A program made the position numbers and the translations under genes. The notes beneath the pieces were generated by a model. It did not search any database. It saw only the letters and a list, made by a program, of their open reading frames with translations, and was not told the DNA's origin. DNA of 64,000 nt, from assembly GCA_016716385.1 (NCBI GenBank), contig JADJWL010000008.1, positions 186,001 through 250,000 on the forward strand. The letters are read 5' to 3'. Below are positions 1-9,711 of the stretch, piece by piece. The stretch's first letter is position 1. The number at the start of each line of letters is the position of its first letter. This stretch comes from Bryobacterales bacterium. Lineage in GTDB: Bacteria; Acidobacteriota; Terriglobia; Bryobacterales; Bryobacteraceae.

Positions 1-138
1 GGCGCCGTCCAGCAGCCCGCCGTGCGGCTCGACTCCTTCGCACTCGGCGGTTCGCATGGTGATCTCCCGCTCGAGTTCCCGCGGTCCGACCGCCAGGTCT
101 TCGACTAGCTCACAGATCCACTGATAGGAAAATTTCAC
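1..138 (-). CDS. pheT: Phenylalanine--tRNA ligase beta subunit, N-terminal fragment
   Basis: Only the first 46 codons lie in the window; the gene runs off the left edge. Read leftwards from a GTG at 138, the product begins MKFSYQWICELVEDL, which fits the usual start of bacterial PheT. PheT is the large subunit of the alpha2-beta2 enzyme that charges tRNA-Phe in the cytoplasm. It starts 10 bp after the pheS stop on the same strand, the standard pheS-pheT operon order, and this supports the GTG start. The identification rests on the short N-terminus plus the neighbour, so family confidence is good but nothing can be said about the catalytic or editing domains. Confidence 0.88.
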   Translation of the reverse strand, partial: MKFSYQWICELVEDLAVGPRELEREITMRTAECEGVEPHGGLLDGA

Positions 139-148
139 GTCTGTTGTC

Positions 149-1171
149 TCAGAATTGACGCAGGAAGCGCAGGTCGCCGCTTTGCAGCAGCCGGATATCG
201 GCAATCGCGTACTTCATCATCGCCAGCCGGGTCAGGCCGAGCCCGAACGCGAAGCCGTTCCAGTCCTCCGGATCGATGCCGCCGAACCGCAGCACGTTCG
301 GATGCACGAGGCCGCAAGGCAGCAGTTCGAGCCAGCCGCTCTGCTTGCACACAGGGCAGCCGCCGCCCCCGCAGATCAGGCAGGCGATATCCAGTTCGAA
401 TCCCGGCTCGACGAAGGGGAAGTAGCCTGGCCGCAGCCGCACCGTCACCTCGCGGTGGAAGATGCCGGTGAGCAGCGTTTTCATGAAGTAGAGCAGGTGC
501 GCGACCGAGACGTCCCGGTCCACCATCATGCCTTCCAGTTGGTAGAACGTGTGCTCGTGCGAGGCGTCGACGCTCTCGTTGCGGAACACCCGGCCGGGCG
601 CAATCATCCGCAGTGGTGGCCCCAGCTTCTCCATGCCGCGCACCTGAACGGGCGACGTGTGCGTCCGTAACAGGTGGCCGTTGGCGAGCCAGAACGTATC
701 CTGCATGTCGCGCGCCGGGTGGTGCGGCGGGATGTTCAGCGCATCGAAATTGCGGTACTCGGTCTCGCATTCCGGACCGTCGAGCACGGTGAATCCCATC
801 GAGATGAAGAGGTCCTCGATCTCCGTCTGGATCTGTGTGATCGGGTGCAGCGAGCCCATCCGGACGCCCGGCGCCGGGAGGGTCAGGTCGAGCCATTCGG
901 CATCGAGGCGCGCCTGCAACGCCCGCGCCGCGAATTCCTCCTGACGCGCCGCCAGCCTGCCTTCAACGGCTTCCTTGACGCGATTGAGCAGCTTGCCCAG
1001 GGCGGCGCGCTCGGCGGGCGGCACCTTCCCCATTTCCTTGCTGATCGCCGCCAGTGCGCCCTTGCGGCCCAGGACCTCGACGCGTACCTGCTCGATCGCC
1101 TCTTCGCCGGCAGCCGCTTCGATCGCCGCCAGGGCGGACGACTCAATCTCTTCGAGCTTAGCCGGCAGCAT
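149..1171 (-). CDS. pheS: Phenylalanine--tRNA ligase alpha subunit
   Basis: 340-residue catalytic subunit of phenylalanyl-tRNA synthetase, a class II aminoacyl-tRNA synthetase. The N-terminal ~85 residues form the expected coiled-coil arm. The class II core follows, with HPITQIQTEIEDLF, the DTFW(L) stretch, RTHTSPVQVR and a motif 2-like RVFRNESVDASHEHTFYQLEG; motif 3 is the GLGLTRLAMMKY region near the end. The reading frame is open further upstream, but I chose the ATG at 1171 because the product then begins MLPAKLEEIE, as in the family, and GGAG lies just upstream. The start overlaps the preceding small gene by 14 bp, which suggests coupled translation. pheT follows after 10 bp. Confidence 0.97.
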   Translation of the reverse strand: MLPAKLEEIESSALAAIEAAAGEEAIEQVRVEVLGRKGALAAISKEMGKVPPAERAALGKLLNRVKEAVEGRLAARQEEFAARALQARLDAEWLDLTLPAPGVRMGSLHPITQIQTEIEDLFISMGFTVLDGPECETEYRNFDALNIPPHHPARDMQDTFWLANGHLLRTHTSPVQVRGMEKLGPPLRMIAPGRVFRNESVDASHEHTFYQLEGMMVDRDVSVAHLLYFMKTLLTGIFHREVTVRLRPGYFPFVEPGFELDIACLICGGGGCPVCKQSGWLELLPCGLVHPNVLRFGGIDPEDWNGFAFGLGLTRLAMMKYAIADIRLLQSGDLRFLRQF

Positions 1172-1610
1172 CTTTTTCTCCGGCCAGTTCCCACTCCAGG
1201 TGCCCGATGTAGAGACGGAGGAAGGCTTCGTCGTACTGTTCCCGGAACTGATCGAGGACACGGTCGCGCCAGCCGTCGGTGAGGTACGGGGCGGGATCCA
1301 TGTCCTTGGCAAAGAACCCATCGTCGTGCGGGATGCCGAGAAAATCCAGGATCGCTACGATCATGTCGAAACGGGCGATCAGGATGGCTTGCGAGAGATC
1401 CTGGGCGAGTTCCTCATCCCGTTCGCTGAGTCGGGTCCAGAGACGTCCGGAGGCCCGCTGGAGAGTCTCCGAGCTCAACTTCGCCAGATGGGTGCGTGCT
1501 TTCATCCGGTCGTAAAGCTGGTAGGTCTTCAGCTTGCCAATCGAGATCCCCCGGACGAGGCGCCGGAAAGAGTCCTCTCCCAGAGCCAGAAAAACGTCGG
1601 TAAGGGGCAT
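1158..1610 (-). CDS. Conserved hypothetical protein upstream of pheS
   Basis: 150-residue, mostly helical, charged soluble protein with no signal peptide, membrane segment or recognisable catalytic motif. Its last 14 bp overlap the pheS start on the same strand, so it is probably the first gene of a pheS-pheT operon. Coding is supported by the ATG start at 1610, amino-acid composition like that of a folded protein (regular helical patterning, few long Arg/Pro runs), and the translational-coupling geometry with pheS. I do not recognise the family. No clear Shine-Dalgarno sequence precedes the ATG. Confidence 0.75.
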   Translation of the reverse strand: MPLTDVFLALGEDSFRRLVRGISIGKLKTYQLYDRMKARTHLAKLSSETLQRASGRLWTRLSERDEELAQDLSQAILIARFDMIVAILDFLGIPHDDGFFAKDMDPAPYLTDGWRDRVLDQFREQYDEAFLRLYIGHLEWELAGEKDAAG

Positions 1611-1638
1611 AAAGGTTCAGCGTATCATAGACTTGCGG

Positions 1639-1644
1639 TACAAT
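1639..1644 (+). promoter_or_regulatory. Candidate -10 element upstream of purA
   Basis: TACAAT lies 19 bp before the purA ATG, in the 52-bp gap between the divergent small gene and purA. It is one mismatch from the TATAAT consensus and identical to the better-supported -10 box at 38330-38335. The matching -35 position holds only TTCAGC or GTTCAG, which is weak, so this is tentative. Confidence 0.35.
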
Positions 1645-1662
1645 GACAGATTTGGGTCACTC

Positions 1663-2994
<1,332 letters not shown>

Positions 2995-3003
2995 CCCCTG
3001 GTC

Positions 3004-4866
3004 ATGACGACGGTGCTCCGAGCCGCCGTGGTGGCGTGCCTGGTGACGGCCGCCGCGGGCGCCACCGGAAAGGTGACCCGCCCCGACGGAGCAGAGATCG
3101 CGTATTCCATCCGTGAGGGCGCCGGTCCGGCGCTGATCCTCGTGCCCGGAAGCTGGGGCGACCATCGGGTCTTTGACGCCTTTGTGCGAAGCCTCCCCCC
3201 CTCGCTGCGGGTCATCGTCGTGGAACTTCGCGGTCACGGCGCCAGTGGACCCGCGGACCTTCAGCCGACGATGGCGCGCCTGGCGGACGATGTCCTAAGC
3301 GTCGCCGACGCGCTCGGTCTCCGTCGCTTCTACATCGGCGGGCACAGCATCGGCGGGATGCTTGCCATCGAGATCGCCGGACGCCGCCCGGAATCGGTGG
3401 CGGGCGCCATCCCCATGGAAGGCTGGACCCATCACCGGGTCCTGGCACAAGCGTTTGGGAGCGACCTCGACCCCACGCTCACTCCGGAACAGCGTCAGAT
3501 CGATCTGGCGAATCGCGAGCGGGTCCGGAGCCGCCTGAACGAAGCAGAGATCGCCGCCTTTGGTTCGGTCTGGCGGCAGTGGGACGGGCTTCCCATTTTG
3601 GAGACGACGCCGGTGCCGGTGCTCTCCATCTGGGGGGACCGCGGCCGTCCACGGCCAAGCCGCGCCTTGCTGCGGCTTCCCGAGCGTCCCAACTTGGAGC
3701 TGATCTGGATGCCCGGCGCTTCTCACTCGCTGCTCGTCCAGTGCCCCGAACAGGCAGCCGGAGCCACCGCTGCCTTCATCGCACGGATCGAGGCCCGGAA
3801 GATGTTCGCGGTTCCCAGGCTACTTCGTCCTGACGGACCGGCCGACTTCACCGCGCTCCCGAGGCTGCCTGCCGCGACGATCCGGATCTACCGCGGGGTT
3901 GAGGCGGTGACCGGTTTCAACATGCACCCGTACATCGCCTGGTTCGAGGGCCGCTTCTGGGCGATCTGGAGCAGCAACCGCATCCGCGATCTTCAGCCGG
4001 GCCAGTACGTCCGCTACGCCACCAGCGAAGACGGCGTGCATTGGTCGGAGTCCGCGCCGATCCAGGAGTCCGAACCGGATTTCCGCTCTTTTGCCCGCGG
4101 TCTTTGGGTGCGAGACGGCGAACTGATCGCCCTTGCTGCGCGCGATGAGCCGGTGCGCCCGCTGTTCGGGCCGGGTCTGACGCTGCGCGGGTACCGCTGG
4201 GATGCCGGAGAACGCCGCTGGGGCACGCCGTTTCTCGTGGCCGCCGACGCGATCAACAATTTCCCTCCGCGCCGGCTCGCGTCAGGCGAGTGGATGATGT
4301 CCCGCCGCGACCACCGGATGCGCGTATCGATGCTGATTGGCGGAGCGCGTTCGGTGAACGATTGGACATCCGTCTCTCTGCCCGCCGCGGACGACGGCGC
4401 TTCCCTCGACGAGCCGATGTGGTGGACGCTTCCCGGCGGCCGGCTGAGTGCGGCGTTCCGCGACGGCAGCCGCTCGCGCCGCCTCTACCGGTCCTTCAGC
4501 GACGACCAGGGACGCTCCTGGACAGCGCCGGCTCGCACGGATTTCCCCGACGCCACGGCAAAGTTCAACGTCCTGCGGTTGAGCAGCGGGCTGTATGCGA
4601 TGGCGTCGTGCCCGAATCCCGCCGGCAAGCGCAATGTCCTGGCTCTGTCGCTATCCCGCGACGGCGTAGTCTTCGACAGGATGGCCGTCCTCCGCGATGC
4701 GCCCACGGTGTACCGCTACGGCGGAAAGGACCCTGGGTACGCCGGCTACCACTATCCGCAACTCCTCGAGCAAGGCGAGTTCCTCTACGTGATTCACGCA
4801 GAGAACATGGAAGACATCGTCCTGCTGCGCATCCGCCTCGAAGACATCGGCCGGCTGGCGCGGTAA
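3004..4866 (+). CDS. Exported alpha/beta hydrolase fused to a sialidase-like beta-propeller
   Basis: 620-residue two-domain protein. Residues 1-20 look like a signal peptide. Residues ~23-265 form an alpha/beta hydrolase with nucleophile elbow GHSIGG (Ser115), acid Asp212 (IWGDR) and His241 (GASHS), so a full Ser-Asp-His triad appears present. Residues ~290-620 resemble exo-sialidase/BNR-type propellers, with Asp-box-like SEDGVHW (341-347) and SDDQGRSW (499-506). Substrate is unknown; esterase plus glycan-binding or glycosidase activity in the periplasm is an inference. The sialidase catalytic Arg triad could not be assigned, so the propeller may only bind. It lies 9 bp after purA and abuts the convergent amidase gene with no gap. 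Confidence 0.85.
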   Translation: MTTVLRAAVVACLVTAAAGATGKVTRPDGAEIAYSIREGAGPALILVPGSWGDHRVFDAFVRSLPPSLRVIVVELRGHGASGPADLQPTMARLADDVLSVADALGLRRFYIGGHSIGGMLAIEIAGRRPESVAGAIPMEGWTHHRVLAQAFGSDLDPTLTPEQRQIDLANRERVRSRLNEAEIAAFGSVWRQWDGLPILETTPVPVLSIWGDRGRPRPSRALLRLPERPNLELIWMPGASHSLLVQCPEQAAGATAAFIARIEARKMFAVPRLLRPDGPADFTALPRLPAATIRIYRGVEAVTGFNMHPYIAWFEGRFWAIWSSNRIRDLQPGQYVRYATSEDGVHWSESAPIQESEPDFRSFARGLWVRDGELIALAARDEPVRPLFGPGLTLRGYRWDAGERRWGTPFLVAADAINNFPPRRLASGEWMMSRRDHRMRVSMLIGGARSVNDWTSVSLPAADDGASLDEPMWWTLPGGRLSAAFRDGSRSRRLYRSFSDDQGRSWTAPARTDFPDATAKFNVLRLSSGLYAMASCPNPAGKRNVLALSLSRDGVVFDRMAVLRDAPTVYRYGGKDPGYAGYHYPQLLEQGEFLYVIHAENMEDIVLLRIRLEDIGRLAR

Positions 4867-6381
4867 TCACGCCGGGTGCGGCGCCGTCCTGCTGAAATAC
4901 TGCGGAGGACGCCGCGCCGTCGCCGCCTGCTCGAAGGCGTACGCCATCCCGATGAGCCGGCCCTCGTCGTTGGCCCTGCCGAAGAAGGAGAAGCCGACCG
5001 GCAACCCGTGCACGAAGCCTCCGGGGACGGTGATGTGGGGGAAGCCGGTGACTGCCGCCGGGGTCGAGCAGCCCTGGCCCGAGTTGTTCCCGATGACCAG
5101 GTCCGTCAGCGCCGCGGGCGTGTTGGTGGGGCAGACAACGGCGTCGATCTTCTCGCGATCGAGCAGCGCGGTGAATTCCCGCGTCACCTTGCCCACCGAT
5201 TCCCGCGCCTGCACGTAGGCCTTCTCCGAAAGCCCGCCAGTCTTCGCGGAATTCTCGAAATACTCCTGGCCGAACCACGGCATTTCGCGATCGGCGTTCG
5301 CTTCGTTGAATGCGATCAGGTCCTCGAGCGATTGCATCGCGCCTCCACGGCGCTTCAGGTAGGCGGCCATGTCCGCTTTCAGTTCGTAGAGCATCGTGTC
5401 GCGCTCGCCGGAGAAATCCAGGCCGCTCATATCGAACGGATCGATCAGCACCGCGCCCTGCTCCCGCAGCGTCTCGAAGCAGCTTTCGGCGACGCCGGTC
5501 ACGTGGCGGTTCCGGCCCATGTGCCCGCGCGCCACGCCCAGCCGGAGGCCGCGTAGCGCCGAGGCGTCGAGAAACGCCGAGTAATCCCTGCCCTCCGGGT
5601 GCATGCCGCTCAGCACCAGGACCGCGTCGCGGACAGTACGCGCCATCGGACCGGCGGTGTCCTGGCTGTGCGAGATCGGAATGATGCCATCACCGCTCAG
5701 CAGTCCCACTGTCGGCTTGATGCCCACCAGTCCGCAGACCGATGACGGGGAGACGACGGACCCGTCCGTCTCCGTACCGATGGCGGCGGCACACAGACTG
5801 GCCGCGGCCGCGGCGCCCGATCCGGAGCTCGAGCCTGACGGATTGCGGTCCAGCGCGTAGGGATTGCGGGTCAAACCGCCGCGTCCGCTCCAACCGGACG
5901 TCGACCGCGTCGAGCGGATATTCGCCCACTCGCTGAGATTGGTCTTCCCCAGGATCACCGCCCCGGCGGCGCGCAGGCGCGTCACGATCGGCGCGTCCTG
6001 CGCCGGAGTAGGAGCGTCCAGAAGAGCCAGCGACCCGGCGGTCGTTTTCATCCCGTCGGCGGTGTCGATGTTGTCCTTGATGAGAATCGGAATCCCGTGC
6101 AGCGGACCACGCGCTCTCTTCTCGCGAAGCTCCGCATCGAGAGAATCCGCAATGGCCAGGGCATCGGGATTGACTTCGATCACAGAGTTGAGCGCCGGAC
6201 CGCCGCGGTCGATCGACTCGATCCGCGCCAGGTACGCCTCCACGAGACCGCGCACGGTGACCTGACCTTGCCGCAATGCCTCGCCTAGTGTGGCGATGTC
6301 CACCTCCTCCACGGAGAAAGGAGCCTTGCGGGCGCAAGACGCGGCTGCTAGAGCCAGGGACAGGAAGAGGCGGCGATCCAT
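4867..6381 (-). CDS. Lipoprotein amidase, amidase-signature family
   Basis: 504 residues. The N-terminus MDRRLFLSLALAAASC is a lipoprotein signal with the lipobox Cys at residue 16, so the enzyme is probably anchored in the cell envelope. The amidase-signature core is complete: catalytic Lys102 in ILIKDNIDTADG, the cis-Ser segment GSSSGSG (183-189), and the nucleophile Ser208 in TETDGSVVSP. The family hydrolyses carboxamides through a Ser-cisSer-Lys triad; substrate cannot be inferred. It lies 39 bp downstream of the fasciclin gene on the same strand and meets the hydrolase-sialidase gene tail to tail. Confidence 0.95.
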   Translation of the reverse strand: MDRRLFLSLALAAASCARKAPFSVEEVDIATLGEALRQGQVTVRGLVEAYLARIESIDRGGPALNSVIEVNPDALAIADSLDAELREKRARGPLHGIPILIKDNIDTADGMKTTAGSLALLDAPTPAQDAPIVTRLRAAGAVILGKTNLSEWANIRSTRSTSGWSGRGGLTRNPYALDRNPSGSSSGSGAAAAASLCAAAIGTETDGSVVSPSSVCGLVGIKPTVGLLSGDGIIPISHSQDTAGPMARTVRDAVLVLSGMHPEGRDYSAFLDASALRGLRLGVARGHMGRNRHVTGVAESCFETLREQGAVLIDPFDMSGLDFSGERDTMLYELKADMAAYLKRRGGAMQSLEDLIAFNEANADREMPWFGQEYFENSAKTGGLSEKAYVQARESVGKVTREFTALLDREKIDAVVCPTNTPAALTDLVIGNNSGQGCSTPAAVTGFPHITVPGGFVHGLPVGFSFFGRANDEGRLIGMAYAFEQAATARRPPQYFSRTAPHPA

Positions 6382-6397
6382 GCAGGACAGTGTACTC

Positions 6398-6413
6398 CCG
6401 CGGATCGCCGCGG
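6398..6413. repeat. Short perfect inverted repeat between fasciclin and amidase genes
   Basis: CCGCGG, a 4-nt spacer ATCG, then CCGCGG. It sits in the 39-bp gap between two minus-strand genes, 17 bp upstream of the amidase start. It could form a GC-rich hairpin in the transcript, but no T-run follows, so it is not a convincing terminator. In GC-rich DNA this may be chance. Confidence 0.3.
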
Positions 6414-6420
6414 AACTGAC

Positions 6421-7002
6421 TTAAGCCGGAGGCTCGAGCACCGTGTCGATCACGTGGATCATGCCGTTCGTGCACTCGATGTCGGCGCGAACGATCCGGG
6501 CGGAGCCTGCCTGCAGGTCGCCGTTCACCTGCGCTCCGGTCTGGCGGCGGACCCGGATGGAGAAGGGCAGGGGAACACCCGCCACCGTCGCCGTCGGCTT
6601 CAGCCGGGCGATCTCCGACGCCGGAACGCGTCCGGGGACTACATGGTATTGCAGCAGCCGGACCAGCTTGTCCCGGTTCTCGGGCCGGAACAGGTCGTCC
6701 GACGCTCCGGCGGGCAGCTTGGCGAAAGCGGCGTCGGTGGGCGCAAATACGGTCCAGGGACCGGCGCCCTTCAGCGTTTCCACGAGGCTAGCCACTCGCG
6801 CGGCGGCTAGTAAGGACTGGAACGATCCGGCGGCTGCGGCCGTATCGACGATGTCCCTCAGTTCTTCGACTGGACTTTCGGTACGCTCCACCGGTTGACC
6901 GGCCATCTGCCGCATCATCCGGACCATCATTGCCGGGCCCATGGCCCAGGGGGACCAGCACGACGGGCGCATTGCCCTGGTGCTGCAGGAAGTCGACATC
7001 AT
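6421..7002 (-). CDS. Fasciclin (FAS1) domain protein
   Basis: Up to 193 residues. A single FAS1 domain covers about residues 48-190, with the family segments GPWTVFAPTDAAFAKLP, LLQYHVVPG and NGMIHVIDTVLEPP at the C-terminus. FAS1 proteins are usually extracellular adhesion or binding proteins. Here the N-terminus is odd: the ~35 residues before the domain are rich in Met, Ser and Trp and show no signal peptide, so the true start is uncertain (several ATGs between about 6890 and 7002). Either export is lost, or the real N-terminus has been missed. It lies 49 bp after tryptophanase on the same strand. Confidence 0.85.
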   Translation of the reverse strand: MMSTSCSTRAMRPSCWSPWAMGPAMMVRMMRQMAGQPVERTESPVEELRDIVDTAAAAGSFQSLLAAARVASLVETLKGAGPWTVFAPTDAAFAKLPAGASDDLFRPENRDKLVRLLQYHVVPGRVPASEIARLKPTATVAGVPLPFSIRVRRQTGAQVNGDLQAGSARIVRADIECTNGMIHVIDTVLEPPA

Positions 7003-7051
7003 GGTTGTGATTGCCTCTACCCGGTAAGATGCGGGCGGCGCGCGCCGGGCA

Positions 7052-8401
7052 TCAGGAAGTGGGCTCGAACTTCGCCGAGAAGTGCCGCAGGTGCGGCGGC
7101 TCCTCGACGATCCTCAGCCCCCGGATCGCCTCTTTCCGGGCCGCCACGGCGAGAATCGCTTCCACCACGTAGTCCATGTGGCTTTGTGTGTAGACCCGTC
7201 TTGGGATCGCGAGGCGCAGCAACTCGTGCCGCGCGGCGTCGCCGAACATGACCGAGCCGATCTCGACCGACCGGATACCCGCCTCCAGGTAGAGTTCCAC
7301 GGCGAGCGCCTGGCCCGGGAACTCGCCGCGCGGGATGTGCGGCAGCAGGCGGGCGGCATCGACGTAGATCGCGTGGCCGCCGGGCGGCTCCACAATCGGC
7401 ACTCCGGCGCCGGCGATGTGCCTGCCGAGATAGCGGGTCGATGCCATGCGGTAGTCGAGATAGTCCTGGTCCACCACTTCGTCCAGCCCAACGGCGATCG
7501 CTTCGAGGTCCCTGCCGGCGAGACCGCCGTAGGTGGGGAAGCCCTCCGTCAGGATGAGCAGGTCCTTTTCCAGCGCGGCCAGGCGGCTGTCGTTCGTGCA
7601 CAGAAAGCCGCCGATATTGGCGAACGCGTCCTTCTTCGCGGAGAACGTGCAGCCGTCGGCGAGAGCAAACATTTCCTGTGCGATTTGTTTTGGCGTCCGG
7701 CCGCCATACCCCGGCTCGCGCTGCTGGATGAACCAGGCGTTCTCCGCGAAGCGGCAGGCATCGAGATAGAACGGGATGCCGCGGGCGCGGCAAACGTCGC
7801 GCACCGCGCGCAGATTCGCCATGGACACCGGCTGCCCGCCGCCCGAGTTGTTGGTTACGGTGACGATCGCCAGCGGGATCCGCGTCGCGCCGGCCTCGTC
7901 GATGGTGCGTTGGAGCGCTGCCACATCCATGTTGCCCTTGAAGTCCAGCGGCGCCTGGGTTTCGGCGGCTTCGGGTACCGGCAAATCGAGGGCTGCAGCG
8001 CCGGTGAACTCGATGTTGGCGCGTGTGGTGTCGAAATGCGTGTTGTTCGGCACCACGTGGCCCGGCTTGCACATCACCGTGAACAGGATGCGCTCGGCGG
8101 CGCGTCCCTGGTGGGTCGGGATCACGTGCCGGAAGCCGGTCAGTTCCTCCACGGCGCGGCGGAACCGGTGGAAGCTTTCGCTGCCCGCGTAGGACTCGTC
8201 GCCGCGCATCATCGCCGCCCACTGTCCCGTAGACATGGCGCTGGTTCCGGAATCGGTGAGCAGATCGATCAGGATGCGGTTCGCGTCCAGCAGGAAGAGG
8301 TTGTAGTGCGCTTCCCGCATCCACGCCGCCCGTTCCTCCGGAGTGGAGCGGCGCAGCGGCTCGACGCTCTTGATCCGGAACGGCTCGATGATCGTCTTCA
8401 C
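7052..8401 (-). CDS. tnaA: Tryptophanase (L-tryptophan indole-lyase)
   Basis: 449-residue PLP beta-eliminating lyase that converts L-tryptophan to indole, pyruvate and ammonia. The internal aldimine Lys is K257 (FSAKKD), and Tyr71 and the DACRFAENA segment are conserved. The close relative tyrosine phenol-lyase was considered. At the positions corresponding to its Thr124, Arg381 and Phe448, this protein has Asp124 (FDTT), Ile381 (VEIGS) and His440 (LRHFSAK), the tryptophanase residues. The GTG start at 8401 overlaps the upstream ornithine-cyclodeaminase-like stop by 4 bp (GTGA), indicating translational coupling, and gives the family start ...EPFRIKSVEPL. No TnaC-like leader is possible because the upstream gene is contiguous. 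Confidence 0.93.
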   Translation of the reverse strand: MKTIIEPFRIKSVEPLRRSTPEERAAWMREAHYNLFLLDANRILIDLLTDSGTSAMSTGQWAAMMRGDESYAGSESFHRFRRAVEELTGFRHVIPTHQGRAAERILFTVMCKPGHVVPNNTHFDTTRANIEFTGAAALDLPVPEAAETQAPLDFKGNMDVAALQRTIDEAGATRIPLAIVTVTNNSGGGQPVSMANLRAVRDVCRARGIPFYLDACRFAENAWFIQQREPGYGGRTPKQIAQEMFALADGCTFSAKKDAFANIGGFLCTNDSRLAALEKDLLILTEGFPTYGGLAGRDLEAIAVGLDEVVDQDYLDYRMASTRYLGRHIAGAGVPIVEPPGGHAIYVDAARLLPHIPRGEFPGQALAVELYLEAGIRSVEIGSVMFGDAARHELLRLAIPRRVYTQSHMDYVVEAILAVAARKEAIRGLRIVEEPPHLRHFSAKFEPTS

Positions 8402-9330
8402 AGGGGCCGTCCTATGCCTTGCGCGAGCGCCTGCTCGTAGACATAGGCCGCCACGGCAACGTCTTCGACCGCAACGCCGAGGGAGTTGAAGATGGTGACG
8501 GCGTCCCCGGGCAACCCGTGGCGTCCCGGACAATCCTTCAACTCGACGATCGGCGGGCCGGCCCAGTCATCGTCGATCCAGACCCCGAGCAGGTCGCCGG
8601 ACTCGATGCGCGCCTGTTCGATCGAATCGACGGCGATCAGCGCCGCGCGGCGGACGAGTTCCGGCGGCAGTTCGCGGCGGCGAGCCTGGTTCGATCCGGC
8701 GGCGTTCACGTGGACGCCGGGGCCGATCCAGGCGTCCTCGATCACGGGCTCGCGGGACGAGGTGACGGTCGTGACGACGGCGGCGTCGCGGACGGCGGCT
8801 TCGGCCGATTCCGCGGGCTCGACGCCGATGCCGAACGCCGCGGAGCATTCCTCCGCAAACCGGCGGCGGCGCTCCGGATCGCGTCCCCAGACGCGCACCC
8901 GGCGCAGCGGCAGCACGGCGGCGAGCGCTTCAAGTTGAGTCCGCGCCTGAAAGCCGGTGCCGATGACCGCGGCGGCACAGGCCTCGGGTTGGGCCAGCAA
9001 CCGCGTCGCGTAGCCGGAGGCCGCGCCGGTGCGGATCCGGCCCAGTTCGTTGGCTTCAAGCAGAGCCAGCGGGCGGCCATCCTCGGCGGCATAAAGCAGG
9101 CAGTGGAAGTGCGCGCCGGTGCGGTGGGTTGAATAGATCTTGGTCCCGAAATAGGCGCCGTCGGCCGCCGCCATCTGGTGGAGAACGGCGCCTGTGGGCA
9201 GGACGAGCCGGCGTCTGGGCTGGTTCTGGGCCTGTCCGGCGCCCCAGCGGGCGAAGGCCGCGGCAAGCAGGTCTACGGCCACCGGCATCGGCAGCAGGGC
9301 GCGAACGTCGTCTTCCGAGAGATGGAGCAT
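8398..9330 (-). CDS. Ornithine cyclodeaminase / mu-crystallin family protein
   Basis: 310-residue NAD(P)-binding protein of the ornithine cyclodeaminase/mu-crystallin superfamily. Visible features are the Rossmann glycine motif GTGFQA (about residues 124-129), the family segments GRIRTGAASGYA and KIYSTH, and VHVNAAGSN. Members include ornithine and alanine dehydrogenase-like enzymes and imine reductases, so the exact substrate is unknown. It is the first gene of a minus-strand unit and overlaps tnaA by 4 bp, so an amino-acid or imine-related role next to tryptophan breakdown is likely. The 60-bp gap to the divergent PspC gene contains the short inverted repeat AAGGT-TACGT-ACCTT (9351-9365). 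Confidence 0.88.
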   Translation of the reverse strand: MLHLSEDDVRALLPMPVAVDLLAAAFARWGAGQAQNQPRRRLVLPTGAVLHQMAAADGAYFGTKIYSTHRTGAHFHCLLYAAEDGRPLALLEANELGRIRTGAASGYATRLLAQPEACAAAVIGTGFQARTQLEALAAVLPLRRVRVWGRDPERRRRFAEECSAAFGIGVEPAESAEAAVRDAAVVTTVTSSREPVIEDAWIGPGVHVNAAGSNQARRRELPPELVRRAALIAVDSIEQARIESGDLLGVWIDDDWAGPPIVELKDCPGRHGLPGDAVTIFNSLGVAVEDVAVAAYVYEQALAQGIGRPL

Positions 9331-9390
9331 GCGTGTGAACTTTCCGCCAGAAGGTTACGTACCTTAGATTGTAGGGAATCGGAGATCGCC

Positions 9391-9711
9391 ATGTTCTGCA
9401 CAAAATGCGGTCGTGAACTGAAAGAAGACGAGAAGTTCTGCCCCGGGTGTGGGAAGGTAGCCGATCCGAACGTGGAGCCGCCGCCGCCGGTGCGCAAGCG
9501 TCTGAGCCGCCCGATGCACCAGAAGAAGGTCGCGGGCGTGTGCGCCGGCTTTGCCAACTACTTGAATCTGGATGTGACGCTCGTGCGGATCGTCTGGCTG
9601 CTGGTAGCGCTGGTGGCCGGGACCGGTTTTATCGCCTACCTCGTCGCCTGGATCGCAATGCCGGCGGATTACAGCCAGGTGGAGGGCCGCCAGCAGGCGT
9701 CTACCGCTTGA
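9391..9711 (+). CDS. Zinc-ribbon and PspC-domain membrane protein
   Basis: 106 residues. The N-terminus MFCTKCGRELKEDEKFCPGCG is a four-cysteine zinc ribbon. A PspC domain follows (KKVAGVCAGFANYL, then a hydrophobic segment at about 62-90, VRIVWLLVALVAG...AWIAMP). PspC-type proteins sit in the inner membrane and are linked to envelope stress. The start is fixed by GGAG 7 bp upstream of the ATG at 9391; an earlier in-frame opening gives implausible low-complexity sequence. Its last 11 bp overlap the end of the convergent O-methyltransferase gene. The zinc-ribbon style is repeated in the AIM24 protein at 37401. Confidence 0.9.
   Translation: MFCTKCGRELKEDEKFCPGCGKVADPNVEPPPPVRKRLSRPMHQKKVAGVCAGFANYLNLDVTLVRIVWLLVALVAGTGFIAYLVAWIAMPADYSQVEGRQQASTA

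Noticed and set aside
6398..6413. Rho-independent terminator between fasciclin and amidase
   Set aside because: The hairpin has no following T-run on either strand.
6895..7251. Plus-strand or alternative-frame protein in the fasciclin N-terminal region
   Set aside because: A protein-like alternative frame exists upstream of the FAS1 domain, but it has no homology I recognise and no ribosome site; it is probably an overlap effect of GC-rich coding DNA.
7052..8401. Tyrosine phenol-lyase as the identity of the lyase
   Set aside because: The three positions that separate the two enzymes (Asp124, Ile381, His440) match tryptophanase.
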